From the NCBI GenBank assembly GCA_040905865.1, contig JBBDQU010000066.1:17808-81807 (forward strand): DNA of 64,000 nucleotides, written 5' to 3'. Numbering within the stretch: position 1 is the first letter of the stretch; every line of letters begins with the position of its first letter. The notes under the pieces are model-generated. The model was not told the DNA's origin. It did no database searches and saw nothing but the letters and a program-made list of their open reading frames with translations. Source of the stretch: Alphaproteobacteria bacterium. GTDB taxonomy: Bacteria; Pseudomonadota; Alphaproteobacteria; UBA8366; GCA-2717185. The translations under genes and the position numbers were made by a program. Shown here one piece after another: positions 9,127 through 17,906 of the stretch.

Positions 9127-9606
9127 ATGACCGTACGGGTACAGCGTGACGATTTCGATGCCGGCGCGGAAATTGCGGCGCTGACCAGGGGCAATACACA
9201 GATTGGCGCCGTGACGAGCTTCGTGGGCCTTGTTCGCGACATGCACGGCGCTGCGGGATCGGGCGCGATGACCCTGGAGCATTATCCCGGCATGACCGAA
9301 AAAATGCTTGCCGCAATCGATGACGAGGCGAATGCTCGCTGGCCGCTGGAAGCCAGCCTGATCGTCCATCGTTACGGGCGGTTGACGCCGGGCGACCGGA
9401 TCGTTCTGGTCGTTGTCGCCAGCCCGCACCGGGCCGCGGCGTTCGACGCCTGCCATTTTCTGATCGACTGGCTGAAAACCAGGGCGCCGTTCTGGAAGCT
9501 GGAGGAAACCGGGACGGGCGAGGCACGCTGGGTGGAAGCCCTGGAGAGCGACGATGTGGCGGCGGAACGCTGGGCTGCGAAATCCCGGAAGGGGGCGGCG
9601 GAATAG
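9127..9606 (+). CDS. moaE: Molybdopterin synthase catalytic subunit MoaE
   Basis: MoaE transfers two sulfurs from MoaD to precursor Z (cyclic pyranopterin monophosphate). The 159 residues include TSFVGLVRDMHG, LEHYPGM, IVHRYGRLTPGD and the active-site region KTRAPFWKLEE with its catalytic lysine. Length is normal. The gene follows moaD with a one-base gap, and the two products form the synthase heterotetramer. Confidence 0.95.
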   Translation: MTVRVQRDDFDAGAEIAALTRGNTQIGAVTSFVGLVRDMHGAAGSGAMTLEHYPGMTEKMLAAIDDEANARWPLEASLIVHRYGRLTPGDRIVLVVVASPHRAAAFDACHFLIDWLKTRAPFWKLEETGTGEARWVEALESDDVAAERWAAKSRKGAAE

Positions 9607-9608
9607 CG

Positions 9609-9812
9609 ATGGCCGAGATCATCAACCTGCGTGAGTTCCGCAAGAAAAGGGCCCGCAACGAGAAAGCCGCCGAGGCGGCGCGCAGCCGCGCCCTGGCTGG
9701 CCGCACGATGCCTGAAAAGAAACGGGACCAGGACGCCGCCGACCGCGCGAAATCGGATCTCGACAGCAAGAAGCTGGACGGTTCCGATCCCGACCCCGGC
9801 GAGACAGCGTAA
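9609..9812 (+). CDS. Small basic DUF4169-family protein
   Basis: A 67-residue, highly charged protein beginning MAEIINLREFRKKRARNEK and rich in Ala, Arg, Lys and Asp. The start and the LAGRTMPEKKRD stretch match my memory of DUF4169, a small family common in alphaproteobacteria. No enzymatic motif is visible; it is probably helical and may bind nucleic acid or a protein partner. It starts two bases after moaE, so it is co-transcribed with the molybdopterin genes, though it is not known to take part in that pathway. Confidence 0.8.
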   Translation: MAEIINLREFRKKRARNEKAAEAARSRALAGRTMPEKKRDQDAADRAKSDLDSKKLDGSDPDPGETA

Positions 9813-9848
9813 TCCACGACGACATGGCCTGGCAGAAGGCGATCTGCT

Positions 9849-10742
9849 CTAGGCGGCGTTGAGCGTCGCGGGCACCTCGCTGCGGACTTCGATGTCGTAA
9901 TCCTGCATCAGCGTCCGGGTCATGTCGCCGGGCGTGAAGCGGTACTCGCCGATTTCGCGGACAGGTGTTACTTCGACGGCGGTACCCGTTAGAAAGACTT
10001 CCGATGCGCCGGCGAGTTCTTCCGGCCTGATATGCCGCTGTACGATCTCATACCCGCGTTTCCTGGCAAGGGCCGATACCGTGCGCTTGGTAATGCCGTC
10101 GAGGAAGCAGTCCGGTTCCGGCGTGTGCAGTTTGCCGTCTTCCATCAGCATGAAAATATTAGCCCCGGTCGCTTCGGCGATATAGCCGCGATAATCCTGC
10201 ATCAGCGCGTCTGCATAGCCTTCGCGTTCCGCATCGTGCTTTGACAGGGTGCAGATCATGTACAGCCCGGCCGCCTTGGTCTTGCAGGGAATTGTCGCCG
10301 GGTCGGGGCGGCGCCATTTTGCCCATTTCATGCGGATTCCGGCCATCCGGTCGGCGAAGTAATCGGGCCATTCCCATGCGGCGATGGCCACATGTATCTG
10401 TGTTTTCTGGGCCGAAACGCCCATCATCTCCGCGCCGCGATAGGCGATCGGCCGGATGTAACCGTCCTTGATGCCCTGCCTTTCCACGACCAGTCTGCAG
10501 GCGGCATTGATTTCATCGACCGTATAGGGAATCTTGAAATCCATGGTCCGGGCGCCGGCGAAAAGCCGCTCGGTATGTTCGTTAAGCTTGAAGATACGGC
10601 CGTCATAGGCGCGCTCGCCCTCGAACACGCAGGATGCGTAATGCAGCGCATGCGTCAGGACATGGACATTGGCATCCTTCCAGGGAACCAGGCCGCCATC
10701 CATCCAGATAAATCCCGGGCGGTTATCGTAGCTCATATCCAT
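9849..10742 (-). CDS. ilvE: Branched-chain amino acid aminotransferase
   Basis: IlvE is the PLP-dependent class IV aminotransferase for the last step of valine, leucine and isoleucine synthesis. The 297 residues show FIWMDGGLVPWKDANVHVLTHALHY at the start, the lysine region CKTKAAGLYM, EATGANIFM, and the C-terminal EVFLTGTAVEVTPV. Two possible starts (10742 and 10736) differ by two residues. It is transcribed away from the MarR-type regulator at 10957; repeat copy D lies about 37 bases upstream of its start. ilvA at 42871 belongs to the same pathway but is far away. Confidence 0.94.
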   Translation of the reverse strand: MDMSYDNRPGFIWMDGGLVPWKDANVHVLTHALHYASCVFEGERAYDGRIFKLNEHTERLFAGARTMDFKIPYTVDEINAACRLVVERQGIKDGYIRPIAYRGAEMMGVSAQKTQIHVAIAAWEWPDYFADRMAGIRMKWAKWRRPDPATIPCKTKAAGLYMICTLSKHDAEREGYADALMQDYRGYIAEATGANIFMLMEDGKLHTPEPDCFLDGITKRTVSALARKRGYEIVQRHIRPEELAGASEVFLTGTAVEVTPVREIGEYRFTPGDMTRTLMQDYDIEVRSEVPATLNAA

Positions 10743-10778
10743 CGATTTCTCCCTGATCGATCCGTTTCATGCGAATAT

Positions 10779-10830
10779 TTGATCGGATCATGGCCTGCTG
10801 GAATCGCCTCTGACGATCCAACAGCCCAGT
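10779..10830. repeat. Dispersed palindromic repeat, copy D
   Basis: TTGATCGGATCATGG is followed by CTGCTGGAATCGCC and GACGATCCAACAGCC. It matches the left arm and whole inner hairpin of the copy at 48308, while the right outer arm has decayed. It sits in the divergent gap between ilvE and the MarR-type gene. Confidence 0.7.
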
Positions 10831-10856
10831 AAATTTACCGGCAACATGAAATAAAG

Positions 10857-10893
10857 TAACATGTTGTCGGAAAACCGGCCGACTTTGTAACAT
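10857..10893. promoter_or_regulatory. Candidate operator between ilvE and the MarR-type regulator
   Basis: Two copies of GTAACAT (10857-10863 and 10887-10893) flank an inverted repeat GTCGG(10866-10870)/CCGAC(10879-10883). The cluster lies 64-100 bases upstream of the MarR-type start codon and could be its own binding site. This is a pattern observation only; no consensus for this regulator is known to me. Confidence 0.35.
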
Positions 10894-10956
10894 TCGCACG
10901 ATTTTTGTGTCAAACATGCTGCCATAATATACGCGGCATCATACAGGAGTATACCG

Positions 10957-11460
10957 GTGGATAGCGCGGCGCCCACAACTGCAACCCCTTCATATCTGCG
11001 CGATGAGGAGCTGCGCCAGGGTATCGAAATGATGTTCTACGCCTATCGCGACTTCACGGCGGAACCGGATGCCATTCTCCAGCAGTTCGGTTTCGGCCGC
11101 GCGCATCACCGCGTGATTTACTTCGTCGGCCGTTATCCGGGTGCTTCCGTGTCTGCACTGCTCGCCATCCTCAAAATCACGAAGCAGAGCCTGAACCGCG
11201 TTCTGGGACAACTGGTGCGCGAAGGCTTTATCGTGCAGGTACAGGGTGTCGAGGACAGGCGCCAGCGGTTGCTGGAACTGACGGTGAAAGGACGCGCCCT
11301 GGAGATGCAATTGACCGCCAACCAGCGCGAACGGTTTTATCGGGCATACAGGGAATCGGGCGCGGACGCGGTGGAAGGTTTCCGGAAGGTCATACTGGCG
11401 CTGATATCGGGGAACGAGGATCGCCGGCGGTTCGCCCCCGACGGGGATCCGGACAGGTAG
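10957..11460 (+). CDS. MarR-family transcriptional regulator (PetP-like)
   Basis: A 167-residue winged-helix DNA-binding protein: FGFGRAHHRVIYFVGRYPG, then SALLAILKITKQSLNRVL (recognition helix region) and a wing with VEDRRQRLLELTVKGR, the classic MarR pattern. GTG 10957 is preceded by AGGAG. An OmpR-type regulator follows 42 bases later. This MarR-then-OmpR order resembles petP-petR of Rhodobacter capsulatus, which lies next to the bc1 genes there; here petABC is 13 kb away. The equivalence is inference from order and family. Confidence 0.85.
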   Translation: MDSAAPTTATPSYLRDEELRQGIEMMFYAYRDFTAEPDAILQQFGFGRAHHRVIYFVGRYPGASVSALLAILKITKQSLNRVLGQLVREGFIVQVQGVEDRRQRLLELTVKGRALEMQLTANQRERFYRAYRESGADAVEGFRKVILALISGNEDRRRFAPDGDPDR

Positions 11461-11502
11461 GCGGATGAAGCAAAACAGGCAGATTGCCGGGATGCATGTG
11501 CG

Positions 11503-12186
11503 ATGATGCCGGACGAACCTCATATCCTTGTCGTCGACGACGACAAGCGCTTGCGGGACCTGCTTCGCAAATACCTGATGGACAATGGCTTCCGGGTTAC
11601 CGTCGCCATGGAGGCCATCGACGCGCGGGCGCGCCTGCAGGCAATGGAGTACGACCTTATCGTGATGGACCGTATGATGCCGGGTGAAGACGGGCTGGCG
11701 TTGACCCGGGCGATCCGCGAAGGCAGTGCTGTCCCGATACTGATGCTGACCGCGCTGGACGGGATAGACGCGCGCATCGACGGGCTGGAAGGCGGTGTGG
11801 ACGACTACCTGACCAAACCTTTCGAGCCCCGCGAACTGCTGCTCCGGATCACGACGATACTGCGCCGCGTTCGACCTTCCGCGACGGATCGGAAGGAAAT
11901 CCGTATCGGCGAGTTCCTGTTCGACCCCAAACGGGAGGTGCTGTCCAGCGGCGGCAACGCAATCCGGCTGACCGCGTCCGAAGCAAGCCTTCTGGCAGTC
12001 CTGGCCGAAAACGCAGGTACCGTTCTGAGCCGCGAAGATTTGACGCAGCTTTGTGAAATCGATGGCAGCGACCGTATGATCGACGTTCAGGTAACGCGGC
12101 TGCGCCGCAAGATCGAGCCGGATGCCAGAATGCCGCGATATCTGAAAACGGTGCGCGGACGGGGGTACGTTCTGTGGCCCGACTAA
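11503..12186 (+). CDS. OmpR-family two-component response regulator (PetR-like)
   Basis: A 227-residue regulator with an N-terminal receiver domain: acidic patch VDDDKR, phospho-acceptor Asp56 in LIVMDRMMPGEDG, a conserved Thr in MLTALD and Lys in YLTKPF. The C-terminal half is an OmpR-type winged helix (LTASEASLLAVLAENAG, VTRLRRKIEPD, TVRGRGYVL). Its end overlaps the start of the histidine kinase by 13 bases, so the two form a coupled signalling pair. Confidence 0.92.
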   Translation: MMPDEPHILVVDDDKRLRDLLRKYLMDNGFRVTVAMEAIDARARLQAMEYDLIVMDRMMPGEDGLALTRAIREGSAVPILMLTALDGIDARIDGLEGGVDDYLTKPFEPRELLLRITTILRRVRPSATDRKEIRIGEFLFDPKREVLSSGGNAIRLTASEASLLAVLAENAGTVLSREDLTQLCEIDGSDRMIDVQVTRLRRKIEPDARMPRYLKTVRGRGYVLWPD

Positions 12187-13517
12187 ATCGCTGGAATCCC
12201 GCCCTGCTGGTAAAGCGGGTTCTGCCGCGCACCCTGTTCGGCCGGTCGCTCTTGATCATCGTGTCGCCGCTGATCCTGTTGCAGCTGATTTCCGCGCATA
12301 TTTTCTATGATCGCCACTGGGAATCGATCACGCGCCGGCTGTCCAGCGCCATCGCCGGCGATATCGCGATGGTCATGGAGGAATTGCGCGAGGATCCCAG
12401 CCCGGAAGGGCAGGCGCTGCTGTTCTCCAAAGCTCTCCGGACCTTCGGTTTTGCCATAACCATGCATCCGGGCGCCATCCTGCCCAACGAAACCCTGCCG
12501 GTGGAAAACGAGCGGATCGACAAGGTCCTGACGATTTCGCTGAAGCAGTTGATCAACCGCCCTTTTCATATCGACACATCCTCCTACAAGGAACAGGTCG
12601 TCATCGAAATCCAGCTGGCCGAGGGAGTCATGCGGGTTGTGGCGCCGGGCAGCCGGCTGTTCAGCTCGACAACCTACATCTTCATCCTGTGGATGGTCGG
12701 TTCGTCGCTGATCCTGTTTGCGGTTGCGTCCGTGTTCATGCGCAATCAGATCCGCCCGATCCGGCGGCTGGCCCGCGCCGCGGACAGTTTTGGCAAGGGG
12801 CGGCCGGTGGAGGAAGATTTCCGTGCCGGCGGCGCAATGGAGGTCCGGCAGGCCGCGAGCGCCTTCAACCTGATGCGGGAACGCATCCGTCGCCAGATTC
12901 GCCAGCGCACGGATATGCTTTCCGGCGTCAGCCACGATCTGCGCACGCCGTTGACCCGCATGAAGCTGCAACTCGCCATGTTTGGCGACAGTCCTGAAGT
13001 GGAAGGGCTGAAGGCTGACGTGGTCCAAATGGAAAAGATGGTGGAAGGCTACCTGACTTTCGCACGTGGCGAAGGGGACGAACCGGCGGTCGAGACCGAC
13101 CTCAGCAGCCTTGTCGAAGATGTTGTGAACGGATGGCGGCGCAATGGCACGGTCATCGATGCGCATGTAGAGGGCCGGTTGCAGGCCTGGTTGCGGCCCA
13201 ATGCGGTGAAGCGGTGTCTTGAAAACCTGATCGCGAATGCAAACCGCTATGGCGAGCATATCTGGGTCAATGCCGGCAAGCGGGGGGCCGAAACCGAAAT
13301 CTCCATTGACGATGACGGCCCGGGCATTCCCGAGGAAATGCGCGAAGATGTGTTTCGTCCCTTCCTGCGGCTGGACGAATCCCGCAACCCCGAAACCGGC
13401 GGGACGGGTCTTGGCCTGGCGATCGCGCGCGATATCGCCCGTGCCCATGGGGGCGATATCGTGCTGGAAACGTCGCCGCATGGCGGTCTTCGCGCCCTTG
13501 TCCGGCTGCCGATCTGA
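12174..13517 (+). CDS. EnvZ-like sensor histidine kinase
   Basis: The 447-residue membrane kinase has a transmembrane helix near residues 20-42, a periplasmic stretch of roughly 110 residues, a second helix near 162-185, a HAMP linker, the phospho-acceptor helix GVSHDLRTPLTRMK with His254, and a HATPase domain (NLIANANRYG, DDDGPGIP, GTGLGLAIARDIARAHGG). It starts with GTG inside the response regulator gene. The signal it senses cannot be read from the sequence. Confidence 0.93.
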   Translation: MARLNRWNPALLVKRVLPRTLFGRSLLIIVSPLILLQLISAHIFYDRHWESITRRLSSAIAGDIAMVMEELREDPSPEGQALLFSKALRTFGFAITMHPGAILPNETLPVENERIDKVLTISLKQLINRPFHIDTSSYKEQVVIEIQLAEGVMRVVAPGSRLFSSTTYIFILWMVGSSLILFAVASVFMRNQIRPIRRLARAADSFGKGRPVEEDFRAGGAMEVRQAASAFNLMRERIRRQIRQRTDMLSGVSHDLRTPLTRMKLQLAMFGDSPEVEGLKADVVQMEKMVEGYLTFARGEGDEPAVETDLSSLVEDVVNGWRRNGTVIDAHVEGRLQAWLRPNAVKRCLENLIANANRYGEHIWVNAGKRGAETEISIDDDGPGIPEEMREDVFRPFLRLDESRNPETGGTGLGLAIARDIARAHGGDIVLETSPHGGLRALVRLPI

Positions 13518-13546
13518 GACCGGCCGCGTATTGCCGGCGGCGTGAT

Positions 13547-13594
13547 TATATTGAGGGATGACGTTAACCAATAAATCATCCTTTAATTAATATA
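13547..13594. promoter_or_regulatory. AT-rich inverted repeat after the kinase gene
   Basis: AGGGATGA (13554-13561) pairs with TCATCCTT (13576-13583), with extra pairing between TATATT and AATATA on the outside. It lies 30-77 bases after the kinase stop. It could terminate the kinase transcript weakly or serve as a site for the pentapeptide gene; there is no clean T-run. Confidence 0.3.
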
Positions 13595-13652
13595 GTCCGG
13601 TTATGGGACATAGGGTTCCGCTGCGGCCAAACCCCTGGAAAACGATACCAAA

Positions 13653-14846
13653 TTGCCCACCTGGAACGTAAATATCCCCGAAATTCTCGACAGCCACAAA
13701 CTATGGCTGGTTAACAGCGATGGCGGGCGGCAGGCGGACCTTTCGCGCCGGGAGTTGATGGAGGAGGATTTTTCGCGAAAGTCGCTGGATCGGGCGAATT
13801 TTGTCGGCGCGATCCTGAAGAACGCTTCCTTCGTGCAGGCAAGCCTTGTGGAAGCCGACATGTTCGGCGTGAACCTGCTGAATGCGGATCTGCGCAACGC
13901 GAATTTTACCAAGGCCATCCTGAAGGGCGCGATGCTGCGCGGCGCAAATCTCGAAAACGCGAATTTGAACGCAGCCGACCTGCGCGGCGGTATCATACTT
14001 GAAGCGGATGGGGCGAGCACGCTTGGGCGGGACAGAACCGACATCAGCGACTGCTTCATGAACTATGCGACGATGCGCCGTACCCGTATGTCCGGCGTGG
14101 ATCTGCGCGGGTCGCGCCTCGTGGGCGCCAGTCTCGAAGGCGCCTTTCTGTTCGGCGCCGACCTGTCCGGGACCAACCTGACCAATGCCGACCTGCGCGG
14201 CGCCGACCTGTCGGAGGCCCGGCTGGCCGGAACCAGCCTGGAGCGGGCGGATCTGCGCGGCGTGCAACTGCGCAACGCCATTTTCGACGCGACCGACATG
14301 CGCGGGGCGCGGATGGATACGGCCCTGGAAATGGTTATCGACCTGAACCGGTGCACGATTGGCGAATCCGTCACGGCAATTTCCTTTGGCGATTTTCCGG
14401 CGCAATTCCGGGCGGCGCTGCACCAGCACGAATCCTGGGTCAAGAGCGGCGGGGCGACGGGCCGGCCGGCTGTCCTGTCCGGAATGAACCTCGAGAATTT
14501 CGACCTGTCCGGGCGAAATCTTAGCGGGATAAAGCTGCGCGGCGCGCGACTGCGCGGTGCGAACCTGACGGGCTGCATCCTGATGCTGTCCGATCTCAAC
14601 GGCGCCGACTTGCGCAATACAAACCTGGAGGCCGCCAACCTGACCGGCGTCAGCCTGACGGAAGCCAATCTCTCGGGCGCCAGGATGCAGCGTGTTGTCC
14701 TGGGCGCGATCCCCTTGCGTGCGAAGGATGGAAACGCCACGGGCAGGATCCAGCGCGTGAGCCTGAAGAATGCCATACTGGCGGATACCGATCTTGCCGG
14801 GGTCGATTTTTCGGAATGCAACATGGATGGCGTGAAGTGGGAATAG
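13653..14846 (+). CDS. Pentapeptide-repeat protein with a duplicated cap motif
   Basis: The 397 residues are dominated by A(D/N)LXX pentapeptides (for example ADLRNANF, GADLSGTNLTNADLRGADLSEA), which fold as right-handed quadrilateral beta-helices. Two repeat blocks, about 28-225 and 275-397, are each preceded by a similar non-repeat segment. At residue 15 it reads HKLWLVNSDGG...ADLS and at 259 HESWVKSGGATG...AVLS, sharing H-x2-W and a following S-x-G. TTG 13653 is the likely start; no in-frame ATG lies just upstream. No signal peptide is visible. The biochemical role is unknown; some relatives bind DNA gyrase or act as scaffolds. The 3' end nearly touches the opposing MFS gene. Confidence 0.85.
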   Translation: MPTWNVNIPEILDSHKLWLVNSDGGRQADLSRRELMEEDFSRKSLDRANFVGAILKNASFVQASLVEADMFGVNLLNADLRNANFTKAILKGAMLRGANLENANLNAADLRGGIILEADGASTLGRDRTDISDCFMNYATMRRTRMSGVDLRGSRLVGASLEGAFLFGADLSGTNLTNADLRGADLSEARLAGTSLERADLRGVQLRNAIFDATDMRGARMDTALEMVIDLNRCTIGESVTAISFGDFPAQFRAALHQHESWVKSGGATGRPAVLSGMNLENFDLSGRNLSGIKLRGARLRGANLTGCILMLSDLNGADLRNTNLEAANLTGVSLTEANLSGARMQRVVLGAIPLRAKDGNATGRIQRVSLKNAILADTDLAGVDFSECNMDGVKWE

Positions 14847-14852
14847 AGCGCA

Positions 14853-16070
14853 TCACACGTGCGGACGGTCACCCGGAAGGTCTTTCGGCTTCAGGATAAG
14901 CAGCGTCATCGGGCCGATAGCCGTGACAAGGGCAACCGATGCAAACGCCAGCGCCCAGGCTGTTACGCCGCCTCCGGCCAGATCGAGGATCAGCCCGACG
15001 GCCAGCGGTCCGATAAAGCCGCCTGCATAGCCCATCGTCGAATGAACCGCGAGCGTCGCGCCCCGCTGACCGGGCAGGGCGCTACCGGCGGCGCCGGCGG
15101 TCAAGGACGACGAATCGGCCCAGATCAGCATGCCGTACAGAATGCAGAGCACGGCGGCGAATTCATACGAAACCGCAGGCGCAAAGCCGATAGCCAGCGC
15201 CATGGCCATCGAAGCCAGCATGACGATGAACACGAAGCGGCGGCGGCCGATCCGCATGGCCAGTTCGTTGCCGGACACGCTGGCCCAGACGCCGAATAGC
15301 GCAAGCGCCGTGGCGATGGCTGTCGGCGAAATCACAGGCGCGCCGTCGCCCGATCGGGCGGCCGCGAAGAACAGGAACGTCACGACCCAGGTGCGCAGGA
15401 CGCTCATTTCCCAGGTATGGACCAGATAACCCAGCGAATAGGCCAGCGCGGACCGGTTTCGCAGGACTGGCAGGAAATTCAAAAGCGCGGTGTGTCCGCC
15501 GATCCGTCTCTGCGGTATCCGAGATGGCAGCAATGCGGCCATAATCAGGCATGCCAGCAGCGCACCGGCGCCGCCGATGGCGATTGCCCATTGCCATCCG
15601 AACCAGGCTGCAGCCATACCCGCCACCACAAACGAACAGGCGCCGCTGACGCCAACGGCGGCGGCGTGAAACGATACAGCCCGGGACTGGCGGGGGCCTT
15701 CGACAAGGTCGCTGAGCGCCTTGAGGCCCGGCATATAGGTTCCGGCCCAGCCGATACCGGCCAGGATACGGAAAAATACGGCGGACCACAGACCCTCGGC
15801 GAGCAGGGCGTAACCGAACAGCGCCATTGCCGTCAGGGCCGTGGAAAACAGGTATACCCGTTTTGGATCGACCCGGTCGGTCAGCGAAACCAGTACCGGG
15901 ACCGTCAGGGTATAGGCGGCATAAAACGCCCCGACAATCCATCCCGCTTCCGTATTGGTCAATCGCCACGTATCGATGAACGCCGGCAGCAGCGCCGCCA
16001 CCGCAAACGCGCCAATCTGCGCCAGCGCCTGCGAAACACATATGACGGCAGTGATTCGGCCTGGTGTCAT
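14853..16070 (-). CDS. MFS transporter
   Basis: About 405 residues with roughly twelve hydrophobic segments. The loop after helix 2 is SLTDRVDPKRVY, a divergent form of the MFS motif A, and the second half carries RIGRRRFVFIV at the equivalent position. ATG 16070 is preceded by a TTG at 16073; I chose ATG. Substrate is not deducible. The gene converges on the pentapeptide gene with only six bases between stops. Confidence 0.88.
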   Translation of the reverse strand: MTPGRITAVICVSQALAQIGAFAVAALLPAFIDTWRLTNTEAGWIVGAFYAAYTLTVPVLVSLTDRVDPKRVYLFSTALTAMALFGYALLAEGLWSAVFFRILAGIGWAGTYMPGLKALSDLVEGPRQSRAVSFHAAAVGVSGACSFVVAGMAAAWFGWQWAIAIGGAGALLACLIMAALLPSRIPQRRIGGHTALLNFLPVLRNRSALAYSLGYLVHTWEMSVLRTWVVTFLFFAAARSGDGAPVISPTAIATALALFGVWASVSGNELAMRIGRRRFVFIVMLASMAMALAIGFAPAVSYEFAAVLCILYGMLIWADSSSLTAGAAGSALPGQRGATLAVHSTMGYAGGFIGPLAVGLILDLAGGGVTAWALAFASVALVTAIGPMTLLILKPKDLPGDRPHV

Positions 16071-16224
16071 CAAGGAGCGCTCCCGGCACGGAGCGCGCGG
16101 CTGCGTTGCCTGTTTTCCCGATAAAGCTGCCTATTCAGTAACGCAAATCAGTCGTGCCGCAAATTAATTCCCAGCCAGGGCAACCGGAAGGCCGGTAACG
16201 GCGGCGCCACACGCGAATGTCGGG

Positions 16225-17373
16225 TCAGGCGCGTGCCCGGCCGAGCGCGCCGCCGATTTTTTCGACCGCCTTCAGCCCGCTTCCCGTCAGGACGACGGCC
16301 ACGGTCTCGTTCGGGCCTATGGTGCCGTCCGCCAGCAGCTTGCTGAGCCCGGCGCATGCGGTGGCGCTGGTGGGTTCCACGAAATAGCCCATCTGGCCCA
16401 GGTTACGCAGTGCGGCGACGATTTCGTCTTCTTCGACGGTTGTAATCGAACCATCGGATTCGTGCACGGCGTCCAGGACTTCGCGCAATCGCACCGGCGT
16501 CGCGGAGGCGATGCCGTCCGCAATGGTCGGCTTGGCCGGAAAACGGGTTGCGTCGCGGACGCCTGACTGAAGCGCCGCGTGATAGGGCGCGCAGTTGGCG
16601 GCCTGGATGGCGTGGATGCGCGGTAGCCTGTCGATCTGCCCGCAGGCGAGCAATTCCGCGAAGCCGATATGGCTGCCCATGATGTTGCTGCCCTGGCCAA
16701 GTGGGGCCACGACACAATCCGGCGCCCTGAACCCGAACTGTTCCCAGAGCTCGAAGGCCAGAGTCTTGGTGCCTTCCAGGAAAAAAGGCTGGTGGTTATG
16801 GGCCGCATAAAACGTGTTGGCCGCTTCCGCCAGCGCAGCATCCGCGACGTCATCCCGGCTGCCGTCAATGGCGGTGACATCGGCGCCCATCGCCGCCATC
16901 TGGATTTTCTTCGCTTCGGGGGCGGCGGCGGGGACGAAAATCCGGCAGGCAAGGCCAAGCGCCGCCGCGTAGGTGGCGGCGGATGCGCCGGCATTGCCGG
17001 ATGAGTCCTCCAGAATTGCCGATACGCCCGCCTGTTTCAGATAATTCAGCATGACCATCGTGCCCCGGTCCTTGAAGGAGCCGGAAACCATCAGATAATC
17101 CGCCTTGAAGTGTACGCGTACGCCTTGCCACGATGCGGCGAGCAACGGCGTCCACCCGGCGCCCAGTGTCACCGCCGGTGGTCCCGGCAGGCGAACCGCT
17201 TTCGCATAGCGCCATAGCGAATGTTCGCTCACGACGATATCGTCAGGGCTCAACCCCGCACCCGGTGTCAAGTTGACGTAGCCGCCGTCATCCGGCGCCT
17301 TCCACAGCGGTTCCGTCGTGGGCCAGATTGCGCCGGTGCGCGGGTTGATGTAGCGCGCGGGGACGGTGTTCAT
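16225..17373 (-). CDS. Threonine synthase-like PLP enzyme
   Basis: The 382-residue fold-type II PLP enzyme starts MNTVPARYINPRTGAIWP. The motif SGSFKDRGTMVML carries the PLP lysine, DSSGNAGASAATYAA binds phosphate, and LGQGSNIMGSHIGF and ATACAGLSKLL follow. It resembles short bacterial ThrC-like proteins that convert O-phosphohomoserine to threonine, but related family members act on other hydroxy amino acids, so I leave the symbol blank. A longer in-frame extension to 17469 is arginine-rich and unlike the family. The next minus-strand gene upstream is the DksA-type protein. Confidence 0.85.
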   Translation of the reverse strand: MNTVPARYINPRTGAIWPTTEPLWKAPDDGGYVNLTPGAGLSPDDIVVSEHSLWRYAKAVRLPGPPAVTLGAGWTPLLAASWQGVRVHFKADYLMVSGSFKDRGTMVMLNYLKQAGVSAILEDSSGNAGASAATYAAALGLACRIFVPAAAPEAKKIQMAAMGADVTAIDGSRDDVADAALAEAANTFYAAHNHQPFFLEGTKTLAFELWEQFGFRAPDCVVAPLGQGSNIMGSHIGFAELLACGQIDRLPRIHAIQAANCAPYHAALQSGVRDATRFPAKPTIADGIASATPVRLREVLDAVHESDGSITTVEEDEIVAALRNLGQMGYFVEPTSATACAGLSKLLADGTIGPNETVAVVLTGSGLKAVEKIGGALGRARA

Positions 17374-17496
17374 TTCATCAGGCTCCGGCTTGCCATTCAG
17401 TTCCGGATCAGGGCGGCGACATGTACCGAAGTTTCGCCTACACCCATTGCGGCGCCGCTTGCCGCGCAAACGCCAATCGCCGGGGCAAGCATGCGT

Positions 17497-17817
17497 CTAT
17501 TTCGAGGCGCAGGAAATGCACTGGGCGGCATGCGGCAGAATCGCCAGCCGCTTCTCGTCAATCGCCTCGCCGCAGGTTGCGCAATCCCCATAGGTATCCG
17601 CCGCGATGCGGGCCAGCGCGGCCTTGATCTGCGCGATTTCATGCAGGGCGGAATCTTCCAGGCCTTCGAGAACTTCATCGCCTTCGGCTTCGGTTGCCTG
17701 TTCGGCGAAATCCGGGTCCGCGGGTTCCCTCAGATCCTCTTCGATCTCGTGCACCCGCGCCTTCAGAAACGACATTCGTTCTTCAAGCTGCGCCTTTATC
17801 TTCTGTGTGTCCAACAT
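17497..17817 (-). CDS. DksA/TraR-type C4 zinc-finger protein
   Basis: A 106-residue protein with an N-terminal charged helical region (MLDTQKIKAQLEERMSFLKA) and a C-terminal zinc finger with Cys79, Cys82, Cys100 and Cys103 (CATCGEAIDEKR...CISC). DksA relatives bind in the RNA polymerase secondary channel and tune transcription in the stringent response. This one is shorter than DksA proper (about 150 residues), so it is better called DksA/TraR-like. It stands alone between the threonine-synthase-like gene and wecC. Confidence 0.88.
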   Translation of the reverse strand: MLDTQKIKAQLEERMSFLKARVHEIEEDLREPADPDFAEQATEAEGDEVLEGLEDSALHEIAQIKAALARIAADTYGDCATCGEAIDEKRLAILPHAAQCISCASK

Positions 17818-17906
17818 GACTCCATACCTGTATCGGGTGTTGCCAACTCATTGCGCGACCGTAGCTTATTTTCGCGGTTTGTTGGAAAATTTCCTCGATT
17901 GGATCA

